A program made the translations under genes and the position numbers. This document shows, one piece after another, positions 15,561-21,757 of a DNA stretch of 26,522 nt. The notes under the pieces were generated by a model. The model ran no database searches. It saw only the letters and a list, made by a program, of their open reading frames with translations, and was not told the origin of the DNA. This DNA comes from Syntrophales bacterium (GTDB lineage: Bacteria; Desulfobacterota; Syntrophia; Syntrophales; UBA5619), in NCBI GenBank assembly GCA_023229765.1, contig JALNYO010000046.1:1-26522 (forward strand), given 5' to 3'. Each line of letters opens with the position of its first letter. The first letter of the stretch is position 1.

Positions 15561-15989
15561 TTAGGGTTGCACGATCTTCACGGCTACGAGATAGATCGCG
15601 TAGCCGATCGAGCCGATGATCAGAGCACCGAAGACCCAGCCCGTCTTCTGGAAGAAGGCGGCGATGAACCGGGTCGCCCACTTCGATGGCGTAACGTAAG
15701 CCTCAAGAGCGGCAATCCGGCCTTGGAACTCCCGGATCCGCCGGGCGTGTTCCCGGCAGGCAAGGTCCTCGACAATGGTGGTAATCCGGCGGACCTGGGC
15801 CAGAAGATCGGCCATGACCTGGTGGTCGGTCTGGAGACTGGCTTCGTAGGCCTGCTTGAGGAGGCAGATCGTCTTGTCCAGGGCGGCGTAACGGTGGTTC
15901 AGCTCCTCGGTCTGGCCGGAGAGCTTCCCGATGCTCTCCAGGAGGAGCTGGTTGTACCGGTCGTTGCTGTTATTGGCACTGTCGGTCAT
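15561..15989 (-). CDS. Membrane-anchored coiled-coil protein of unknown function
   Basis: 142 residues starting MTDSANNSNDRYNQLLLES. Residues about 10-110 are predicted helical with heptad-like patterns, then one hydrophobic helix near the C-terminus (GWVFGALIIGSIGYAIYLVA, about 116-137) ending in a short basic tail. It would be a tail-anchored protein with its coiled coil in the cytoplasm. The ATG overlaps the stop of the clostripain-like protease gene as ATGA, so the two are translationally coupled and probably made in fixed ratio. No family recognised. A longer in-frame ORF upstream is only the shadow of the protease gene. Confidence 0.8.
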   Translation of the reverse strand: MTDSANNSNDRYNQLLLESIGKLSGQTEELNHRYAALDKTICLLKQAYEASLQTDHQVMADLLAQVRRITTIVEDLACREHARRIREFQGRIAALEAYVTPSKWATRFIAAFFQKTGWVFGALIIGSIGYAIYLVAVKIVQP

Positions 15990-17191
15990 TTCAGAAACCT
16001 CTCCAGAAAGGCGGGCCACCGGCAATCGGCGCAGAAGTCGAGGGCCCGGTAGGCGGGATTGATACGATCGCCGGGAAAATAGATCGATAGGCCACCGGTG
16101 CCCCGGACCTCCCTGCCGATCTTGCCCTGGCGGAGGATCAGCCGCCCCTTGCCCGACCTCAACGCGGTGATCAGGGCATCGGCCTTGGCCAGGAGATCTG
16201 GACCGGCCTTCCTGCGGAGGTGCTTGGCGAAGCAAAGGAGATCGATGTAGTTGTCGTCATAGAAGCGGGGGCTCTTCTTCCAGGCGGATGCGACGGGTTT
16301 GGCATCGGTCTCGAGGGCGGCAACGAGGACCTCCGACAGGGTATCGATCTTCGTCACCACGTCGGCGCTGCGGCTCAGATCCAGGGCGGACTGGGTGACG
16401 ATCTCGCCCTTCCCCTGGTAGGAGGCGAGGTAACTTTTAACGATCCAGCGGGCAAAAGTAGCGGCGTCTTGGCGGGGCCTGCTGACCAGGCGGGTGAGGA
16501 TCTCGGCATAGGGCCAGCCGTCGAAGGGCTCCTCGATCTCCGAGCCGACAATCACTTGCACGGAGTCCCGAAGCTGCCAAGCCACCTCCACCATGTTCAT
16601 CAGGCAGGCATCCATGCCCAGGAGGTCGATCTTTCGGCCGAGGAGGGCGCAGACCCCGGCCAAGACGACCCTCAGTTCCCGGTTGTCCAGGGCATCGCCT
16701 CCGGAGGTGTCGTCGTAGCAGATGCTGCGGTGCGTTTGGGGAAAGTTGTGACGGAAGAGATTTCGGCGCGGCCTCTTGCTGGCAGGACCGGCGGACCGAC
16801 TTTTGGCATCCTCCCACCAGCCGCTGCCGTGGTTCCAGAGGATGAGGGCGTAGCGATCGGCAGGATAATTATCCACCGCCCATTTCGCGAAGCTGTAAAG
16901 GATTTGCGGATCTCCGGTGTTGGTTTCGCTGAAGGTATCGATACAGTCTTTCTTAAACCCGCCGCCCGGGGTTATCTGGAAGCGCCGGGTCTTCTGGTCT
17001 TCGATCCGGTCGAGCTGGACCAGGATGTTAACGTCTTTTGTGGATCCGGCCTTGGCCATCTCGGCGATGTCCCGGAGGGCTGCGCCGTCGAGGTTGTTGT
17101 CCCCGGCCATGTAAACCAGGAAGGTCCATTTGGCCTGGCCAGCGGTTCGGTGAACTGCGTTGCTCCCCCTGTCTTCTCCTGCCTTTTCCAT
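15986..17191 (-). CDS. Clostripain-family (C11) cysteine protease
   Basis: 401-residue caspase-clan protease. The catalytic His is at about 121 (YALILWNHGSGW) and Cys at about 196 (IDLLGMDACLMNMVEV), with the entry strand WTFLVYMAGDNNLDGAALRD typical of family C11. C11 enzymes cut after basic residues, and most are secreted; this one has no signal peptide and starts MEKAGEDRGSN, so it should act in the cytoplasm. A possible self-cleavage loop rich in Lys/Arg lies at about 128-150 (SKRPRR). AAAAAGGAGG sits before the ATG. It is first in the eight-gene run and overlaps the coiled-coil membrane protein gene, a likely partner or substrate. Confidence 0.9.
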   Translation of the reverse strand: MEKAGEDRGSNAVHRTAGQAKWTFLVYMAGDNNLDGAALRDIAEMAKAGSTKDVNILVQLDRIEDQKTRRFQITPGGGFKKDCIDTFSETNTGDPQILYSFAKWAVDNYPADRYALILWNHGSGWWEDAKSRSAGPASKRPRRNLFRHNFPQTHRSICYDDTSGGDALDNRELRVVLAGVCALLGRKIDLLGMDACLMNMVEVAWQLRDSVQVIVGSEIEEPFDGWPYAEILTRLVSRPRQDAATFARWIVKSYLASYQGKGEIVTQSALDLSRSADVVTKIDTLSEVLVAALETDAKPVASAWKKSPRFYDDNYIDLLCFAKHLRRKAGPDLLAKADALITALRSGKGRLILRQGKIGREVRGTGGLSIYFPGDRINPAYRALDFCADCRWPAFLERFLK

Positions 17192-17465
17192 ATGCGCCTC
17201 CTTTTTGAAAGCATGGTAGAAGCACAGAAATGAAAAAGTCTAAGAACAGGGCGTCTATAGACGCTATAGACACATTAGGCAGAGAATTTTTTGTCCCCGG
17301 CACCGCCGTGCGACATCATGAACAAGAAGAGACGTTCATTTACTGATGACTTTCAAATTGACAGATTCGCCGATCTCATCTATTCTGATAGCGAAATCAA
17401 ACTGTTTCCTTGAGATGCTCGGTACGCGGAGGAGGGAGCGGTTCTTAGAAGAGAGCAGGTGCCAT
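17192..17465. promoter_or_regulatory. Divergent control region with a palindromic operator
   Basis: Spacer between the minus-strand protease run and the plus-strand toxin-antitoxin pair. A perfect 14-bp palindrome GCGTCTATAGACGC lies at 17251-17264, and its right half continues into a second CTATAGAC copy (17263-17272), giving two overlapping GTCTATAGAC-like sites about 60 bases before the protease start. This looks like an operator for one or both transcription units; the regulator is unknown. Promoter boxes were not clear enough to call. Confidence 0.45.
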
Positions 17466-17765
17466 ATGTCGCTGACAGCCAAAAAACTGGATTACCCCTA
17501 CATCACGTCGGATCCCGGCATCGCCGAAGGACGGCCGGTGATTGCGGGGACCAGGATCACCGTCAACTGCATTGCCGGGTATTACCAGCTCGGCATGAGC
17601 ATCGACGAGATCCTTGACAGCCTTCACCATCTAACCCCGTCCCAGGTACATTCCGCCCTGGCCTACTACTTCGACCACCAGGACGAGATCAACGTGGATC
17701 TGGAAGAGGCGGGAAACATCGAATACTGGAAGAGCCAGGTTCAGGCCCATCCCGCGCGGCAATAG
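17466..17765 (+). CDS. DUF433 antitoxin
   Basis: 99-residue member of the DUF433 family, usually antitoxins of type II modules. Visible signatures are YPYITSDPGIAEGRPVIAGTRITV and YYQLGMSIDEILDSLHHLTPSQVHSALAYYFDH, a small fold with a DNA-binding-like helix pair. The ATG at 17466 is supported by GCAGGTG upstream and matches the start of the family; a longer in-frame ORF to 17346 adds unrelated residues. The toxin gene follows after 14 bases. Confidence 0.9.
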   Translation: MSLTAKKLDYPYITSDPGIAEGRPVIAGTRITVNCIAGYYQLGMSIDEILDSLHHLTPSQVHSALAYYFDHQDEINVDLEEAGNIEYWKSQVQAHPARQ

Positions 17766-17779
17766 CGTAACGGCGAGCG

Positions 17780-18118
17780 ATGAAACTCAAACTGTTCCTG
17801 GACGAGGCTATCCACACCGGCCTGTCCCATGCCCTGCGGCAGAGGGGATATGACGTCGTCCATGCCCAGGACCTGAAGCGCAAAGGCAAATCGGACGGCG
17901 AGCAGCTCGCCTTTGCCGTACAGGAGGAGCGCTGCCTCGTCACCTTCAACGTCAGGGATTTCGTCCATCTCCACAACCAGTATGCTCGGGAAAACAGGGA
18001 GCACTGGGGGATCATCGTTTCCCGCCAGATGCCCATCGGGGAGACGCTCCGGCGACTGCTGAAAAAGGTCGGGTTGGCGAGCCGGGAGGATTTCAGGAAT
18101 CGGATCGAGTTTTTGTGA
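17780..18118 (+). CDS. DUF5615 PIN-like toxin
   Basis: 112-residue PIN-like protein, presumed RNase toxin paired with the DUF433 antitoxin. It has the acidic residues of the fold: FLDEAIHTGLSHALRQRGYDVVHAQD, then SDGEQLAFAVQEERCLVTFNVRDFVHLH, and GIIVSRQ near the end. Family length is normal and the ORF appears intact, so the pair is probably functional. It lies less than 200 bases from the truncated tRNA-Sec gene. Confidence 0.9.
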   Translation: MKLKLFLDEAIHTGLSHALRQRGYDVVHAQDLKRKGKSDGEQLAFAVQEERCLVTFNVRDFVHLHNQYARENREHWGIIVSRQMPIGETLRRLLKKVGLASREDFRNRIEFL

Positions 18119-18291
18119 GGAATAGGCTGTGGAAACGGGTGGATTCGGCGGCAGGACGATGTAACTAAAATGTAACCGTCCTAACCGAAAATTTTCCCAG
18201 AAAACCTAACCTGATCCAAAATGCTCTTTCTAACTGTTTGAAACGTAAGCGATTAATTTATGATGGGGAATCGCCTATTTTAAATTTCCGT
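18119..18291. other. Repeat-rich spacer next to the tRNA scar
   Basis: No gene is seen. It holds a direct repeat TGTAAC-N5-TGTAAC inside an AGGACG/CGTCCT inverted repeat near 18156-18182, and a GCGATT/AATCGC inverted repeat near 18249-18273. Such small repeats are common at ends of integrative elements (recombinase arm sites), which would fit the adjacent tRNA fragment, but no integrase is present here. Confidence 0.35.
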
Positions 18292-18356
18292 CTTCAAATC
18301 CGGTGTGAGGGGCTAATACCTCCTCAGGTGGGTTCGATTCCCATGCACTTCCGCCA
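18292..18356 (+). pseudogene. selC: 3' portion of a selenocysteine tRNA gene (selC)
   Basis: From the anticodon loop to the CCA end this matches tRNA-Sec: loop CTTCAAA (18292-18298, anticodon TCA at 18294-18296), 3' anticodon strand TCCGG, a long variable arm with TGAGG...CCTCA, T-stem GTGGG/CCCAT around TTCGATT, an eight-base acceptor strand GCACTTCC, G discriminator and encoded CCA. The eight-base acceptor strand, five-base T-stem and UCA anticodon are diagnostic of tRNA-Sec. The expected 5' half (GGAAGTGC..., CCGGA) is missing: the preceding bases do not pair. It is therefore a recombination remnant, probably an attachment site, not a working tRNA. Confidence 0.8.
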
Positions 18357-18361
18357 ATTTA
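18338..18361 (+). repeat. Left copy of 24-bp attachment-like direct repeat
   Basis: Exact 24-base match to 21621-21644. It starts in the T-loop, runs through the T-stem 3' strand, acceptor strand and CCA of the tRNA-Sec remnant, and continues five bases past it (ATTTA). Confidence 0.8.
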
Positions 18362-18396
18362 CAAGATTTGACAGTTTCCCTCTTACCCATTATTGA

Positions 18397-18561
18397 CACA
18401 CTGTGACACACCGCTCGCCACTGACGATAGGGAAAATCGAAGGAAAATTCTGGACCGCCGTCGTAACGCTCAGGGAAGGCCGTATTCGCATCATTTCCGT
18501 GCGCCGCTCCCGAAAAAACGAGGAGATGCTTTATGAAGACCATAACAGCAAAGGAGTTTGA
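18397..18561 (+). pseudogene. brnT: 5'-truncated brnT toxin
   Basis: The frame reads LTIGKIEGKFWTAVVTLREG then RIRIISVRRSRKNEEMLYED, matching the C-terminal half of BrnT RNase toxins. The N-terminal half, with the start codon and first catalytic residues, is missing; an in-frame stop is at 18394-18396 and the tRNA/att scar begins 36 bases upstream of the remnant. The insertion or recombination event therefore probably removed the 5' end. It overlaps the brnA start as in intact brnTA modules. Confidence 0.7.
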
Positions 18562-18766
18562 CGAAAAGTTTGATGCTGGCGAAGATGTCTTGGAATACTG
18601 CATCCTTGATAATATTCTCCGTCCCCGATTGGAACAACGTCGGGTCAACGTCGATTTTCCCGCCTGGATGATCGAACGTCTTGACCAGGCCGCTCGTGAG
18701 CTTGGCGTTACCCGGCAATCAGTCATAAAGTTCTGGATCGCGGAACGATTGAAGACATCGGCTTGA
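18533..18766 (+). CDS. brnA: BrnA-type antitoxin
   Basis: 77-residue ribbon-helix-helix antitoxin. The N-terminal part MKTITAKEFDEKFDAGEDV is the BrnA toxin-binding region; the C-terminal RHH reads RVNVDFPAWMIERLDQAARELGVTRQSVIKFWIAERL. The start lies inside the end of brnT with GAGGAG upstream. The antitoxin is intact while its toxin is cut, so it may survive as a repressor or as protection against related toxins. Confidence 0.88.
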   Translation: MKTITAKEFDEKFDAGEDVLEYCILDNILRPRLEQRRVNVDFPAWMIERLDQAARELGVTRQSVIKFWIAERLKTSA

Positions 18767-18843
18767 ACCATCGCTTTCACAGTTTTTGACAGTCCGAAAG
18801 ACAAAAAAAGGGGCCACTGTGATTAATCGGCTCGTCCAACGGG

Positions 18844-19962
18844 CTAGCTTGATGACGAGGGATGAATGACCAGCGCATAACTCGTGCTTCGCCCCCCGCC
18901 CGGTTCCTTCACCAAAACCCCGCGTTTCACCAGATCGTCAATATCTCGGAAAGCCGTATCCTGCGAGCATTTGGCCAGTTTGGCCCATTTAGAAGAGGTC
19001 AATTTTCCTTCAAAACCGTCAAAGAGCCGATTGAGGATCATCCGCTGCCGCTCATTGAAGGGCTTCTTGGCATGAAACTCCCAGAAGCGGGCCTTGTGGA
19101 AGATACCGGCCAGGATCTGCTCCGCCCCTTCGATGGCGCGATCCAGACAGCCCAAGAACCATTCCAGCCAAGGCGTGATGTCCAGGCCGCCTTGTTGGGT
19201 CCTTTCCAACACATCGTAATAGGCGTTTCGCTCCAAACGAATTTGCGCCGACATGCTATAAAAACGCTGGTGGCTACTTTCCGAGCGCGCCAGAACCATA
19301 TCGGCGATCGCCCGGGCAATCCGGCCATTGCCGTCCTCAAAAGGATGGATCGTCACAAACCAAAGATGGGCAAGGCCTGCCGCCATAACCGGATCGATCG
19401 CCGGGGGCGCGTTAAACCACTTTAAGAAAGCAGCCATTTCCCCAGGGACCCGCTTTGCCTCAGGGGCCTGGTAATGCACCTTCTCTCGGCCAATCGGCCC
19501 GGACACCACCTGCATGGGCTCGGATTGAACGTCACACCAGCGGCCGACCGCGATCTTGGTCATCCCACTACGTCCCGTAGGAAACAGGGCCGCGTGCCAG
19601 GCAAAGAGCCGCTCCTCGTTCAAGGAATCGGCATAATGCCCCGTGGCGTCGAGCATCATTTCCACCACTCCCTCGACATGCCGGTCCACCGCCACAAGGC
19701 CCCCGACGTCGAGCCCCAGCCTCCGGGCGATGGAGGACCTCACCTGTTCCCTGTCCAGCTTTTCACCTTCGATCTCGTTGGACTTGAGCACATCCTCGGT
19801 CAGCGTCTGGAGCACCGCCTCATTGCGGAGCGAAAAGCCCAAGCCCTCCATCCGCCCGATGAGGCGCCCCTGCCGATGACGGACGCCTGCCAGGGACCCG
19901 GCCAACCGCTCGGCGTCCCAGGTCATCTTAGGCCATTCTTTTCTCTGGTAAATGTAGTTCAT
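18844..19962 (-). CDS. Fic-family protein (AMP-transferase type) with C-terminal winged helix
   Basis: 372-residue Fic protein. The catalytic motif HPFEDGNGR is complete at about 206-214. An N-terminal inhibitory helix carries the (S/T)xxxE(G/N) motif as SNEIEG at about 61-66, which places it in the class with an internal alpha-inh, so activity is probably self-restrained. The N-terminal segment YIYQRKEWPKMTWD is DUF4172-like. The last 80 residues look like a winged helix (SSKWAKLAKCSQDTAFRDIDDLVKRGVLVKEPGGGRSTSY shown in parts), which could bind its own operator. ATG at 19962 is preferred over GTG at 19974 because the promoter predicted upstream gives a 17-base leader. Target protein is unknown. 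Confidence 0.92.
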   Translation of the reverse strand: MNYIYQRKEWPKMTWDAERLAGSLAGVRHRQGRLIGRMEGLGFSLRNEAVLQTLTEDVLKSNEIEGEKLDREQVRSSIARRLGLDVGGLVAVDRHVEGVVEMMLDATGHYADSLNEERLFAWHAALFPTGRSGMTKIAVGRWCDVQSEPMQVVSGPIGREKVHYQAPEAKRVPGEMAAFLKWFNAPPAIDPVMAAGLAHLWFVTIHPFEDGNGRIARAIADMVLARSESSHQRFYSMSAQIRLERNAYYDVLERTQQGGLDITPWLEWFLGCLDRAIEGAEQILAGIFHKARFWEFHAKKPFNERQRMILNRLFDGFEGKLTSSKWAKLAKCSQDTAFRDIDDLVKRGVLVKEPGGGRSTSYALVIHPSSSS

Positions 19963-19985
19963 GATATTCAGCACCCCTGGAGGGA

Positions 19986-20062
19986 ATTATGCCGCATATT
20001 CTCCGCAGAGGCAAGCATAATCTCCGCATATCTTGCGGCTAACATGATCGTTATTCTCCGCA
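19986..20062 (-). promoter_or_regulatory. Fic promoter with iterated operator
   Basis: On the minus strand, -35 TTGCCT (20009-20014) and -10 CATAAT (19986-19991) are 17 bases apart. Three copies of the 12-mer TGCGGAGAWTAW lie at 19996-20007 (inside the spacer), 20017-20028 and 20051-20062; the first two are exactly 21 bp apart (two helical turns). A weaker ATTCTCC copy is near 20088. The arrangement suggests repression by a protein that binds as an array, possibly the Fic protein's own winged helix. Confidence 0.6.
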
Positions 20063-20167
20063 TCGGTTGCCTTATAACGAATGGATCATTCTCCTTCTGC
20101 TTATTGACGAGTGTTTCAAGCCGGCGTACAGGCGGATGGGGCAGCGGCAAGGCCACACTGCCATTGT

Positions 20168-20428
20168 GACCGCCCCGTGACCAAGTCAGTTGGTTCCCCG
20201 GCAGAGGAGGAGACAGCGGCGGGATCGGAGGCTTTTTGCCGGCAGCCCGCGCATGGCCCAATAGCCCCGCCCCGGGCGGGGAACATTCATGAGCTTGCAG
20301 ATCCTGGCCAGGTAGCTCGAGGATACGCCATACCGGGCTGCCACCTTGAGCATCGGCTCTTTCCAGACCAGTGAGTGCATGGCCTCGCGCGTCAATTGCG
20401 CCGGTAGGGATTCATCTGTTGTTGTCAT
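20168..20428 (-). pseudogene. Frameshifted HTH-domain gene remnant
   Basis: The start MTTTDESLPAQLTREAMHSL and VWKEPMLKVAARYGVSSSYL then ARICKLMNVPRPGRGYWA match a recognisable HTH domain that normally continues AKRAAGKKP.... Here the frame slips after RGYWA: the continuation ARAAGKKPPIPPLSPPLPG is found in another minus-strand frame near 20250. One or two bases lost or gained there explain it. Homology fades after about 20168, where the Fic operator begins. Not expected to make a full protein. Confidence 0.6.
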
Positions 20429-21107
20429 CGTTCAAACCAAAGCCATAAAGGTTATGAAGGGCGTTTCTTAGCATGTTCATGAGGAAAAGGCATCTCCCGA
20501 TCAGTCGAAGAGGCATGGGCGGGTCATCTTGCGCAGACCCCGCTCAAGGCGGCGTCATTGGACGCAGCGCCGGTAGCGGGGAGAGAGGCAGAATGCCGAT
20601 ACGAGCCACCCACGGTGAAAAACAGCCCCCATTCTACGCCATCTGAAACACCCCTCGCTGATCACTGGTTTCATTTTTTGACCTGGGTTCTCAGAGCGCG
20701 CCCGGACGGCCGGGCCGGTCGCCGCGCAGCGGTCGTCCGGCCTGACCAGGAGGCCGAGAGAGAGCCCCTTGGGGCGGACGGGTGCGGATGCCAAGCGGCA
20801 GGAGGGGCGGCGCACAGCCCGGCAACGACGGACAATGGCAACCGCGAGGGAGGGCCGGGGAGAAAGACGCGGCAGACGGTGCACCAAGCCGGCAGGGAGC
20901 GACGCCGCGGCGCGACCCCGGCGACTGCAACGCCAGCCGACTACCGCGCAGATCTCGGGAACGGAGGAGCAGAACCAAATGAGCAGGTAGGCGCAAAGCA
21001 TGCGGTATGGAAAGAAAACACCGCGCGAGAATCAGCAAGGGCGGTGACGGCCATGGGGTAGCGGAAAGAGCCGGCGACGCCCTTGCCCGACGTCTGCCTA
21101 CCGCCTG
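20429..21107. other. GC-rich stretch without a convincing gene
   Basis: About 680 bases, very GC-rich between 20690 and 21060. Long ORFs exist in several frames on both strands (for example 20558-21061 plus and 20555-21001 minus), all rich in Arg/Gly/Ala/Pro with no recognisable domain, which is what high GC alone produces. Short palindromes such as CCGGACGGCCGGG occur near 20701. It may be a foreign or non-coding repeat; an unrecognised RNA cannot be excluded. Confidence 0.35.
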
Positions 21108-21536
21108 ATGGGGTGGCGGACGCTCTCTGAGTTTTATGCAAAGAATAAAAATGTATCGTTCATAAATGGACCTGGGCTTCCAGAGATCGACTACAGTGGC
21201 ATGCCTTCTACGCCGGTTTCATTTGCCACAGGAAATAATAGCGCTGGGCTGGAACTCGTTGATACTTACCTCTGGATATTCAAGCGTTTTATAGAACAAA
21301 ATAGCATCCCCAAAAAATTGTTTCCCATCATAGCTTTTCAAGCCGACCGTGGAATGATTGATGAAATATCAATTAAAGGCATAGGGAAACGTTGGACCAA
21401 GTGGTTTGAAAACCTTCCTGAACCAACAGACGAGCAGTTGAAAAAAGCAAAAGAGATGATTGCATTTGATGAAGAGAAAAGGCTTCGTAAAAGTCGGGAA
21501 GATACCGGCACTGTGGGAGGACAAAATCGCAGTTGA
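21108..21536 (+). pseudogene. Truncated DUF3800-like protein fragment
   Basis: The ORF encodes 142 residues; from residue about 5 (LSEFYAKNKNVSFINGPGLP) it resembles the C-terminal part of DUF3800 proteins, with the conserved FATGNNSAGLELVDTYLWIF block. The DUF3800 N-terminal half, which carries the DES motif, is missing, and the start lies at a sharp change from GC-rich to AT-rich DNA (about 21120). The nominal ATG at 21108 is probably not an original start. It looks like a gene cut by rearrangement. DUF3800 genes occur mainly in mobile and defence regions. Confidence 0.5.
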
Positions 21537-21620
21537 TTTCCCCCAAATTTCCCCCAGCATTTTTCAACATGATATTATGGAAATCATAACAAATGGTTAC
21601 AAAATGGCGCATGCATTCGG

Positions 21621-21644
21621 TTCCCATGCACTTCCGCCAATTTA
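21621..21644 (+). repeat. Right copy of 24-bp attachment-like direct repeat
   Basis: Exact copy of 18338-18361 (begins TTCCCATGCACTTCCGCCA). Upstream of it the tRNA T-stem and variable arm are absent, so only the shared core is duplicated here. It marks the probable right junction with the chromosome. Confidence 0.8.
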
Positions 21645-21757
21645 TTCAATAAGTGAAGTATCAATAACTTGACATTTCAGAAACGATCCGATAACCGGAG
21701 CGGTACGTTCGACGCGCGGGGTATCAGGGATTGCATATCAGGGGAAAGGCTCAAGGT

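Larger units (their letters stand above)
18338..21644. mobile_element. Putative 3.3-kb tRNA-Sec-associated integrated element or island remnant
   Basis: Bounded by the exact 24-bp direct repeats derived from the tRNA-Sec 3' end, the usual product of site-specific integration. Content: truncated brnT and brnA, a Fic gene with its own operator, a frameshifted HTH gene, a GC-rich stretch without a convincing gene, and an AT-rich DUF3800-like fragment. No integrase or excisionase is visible, so it is probably a decayed element or one mobilised in trans. Base composition changes sharply inside it. Confidence 0.6.

Noticed and set aside
16220..17233. Plus-strand ORF opposite the clostripain-like gene
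   Set aside because: Shadow of the protease gene; low-complexity Gly/Val/Asp composition and no ribosome site.
18292..18356. Functional tRNA gene
   Set aside because: The 5' acceptor, D-arm and 5' anticodon strand are absent; upstream bases do not pair with the 3' half.
20555..21061. Overlapping long ORFs on both strands in the GC-rich block
   Set aside because: All frames are open because of GC content, compositions are Arg/Gly/Ala/Pro rich, and no domain or consistent ribosome site is visible.
21669..21695. Sigma-70 promoter TTGACA/GATAAC before the ureohydrolase
   Set aside because: The spacer is only 15 bases and the -10 match is partial, so it is not listed as a feature.
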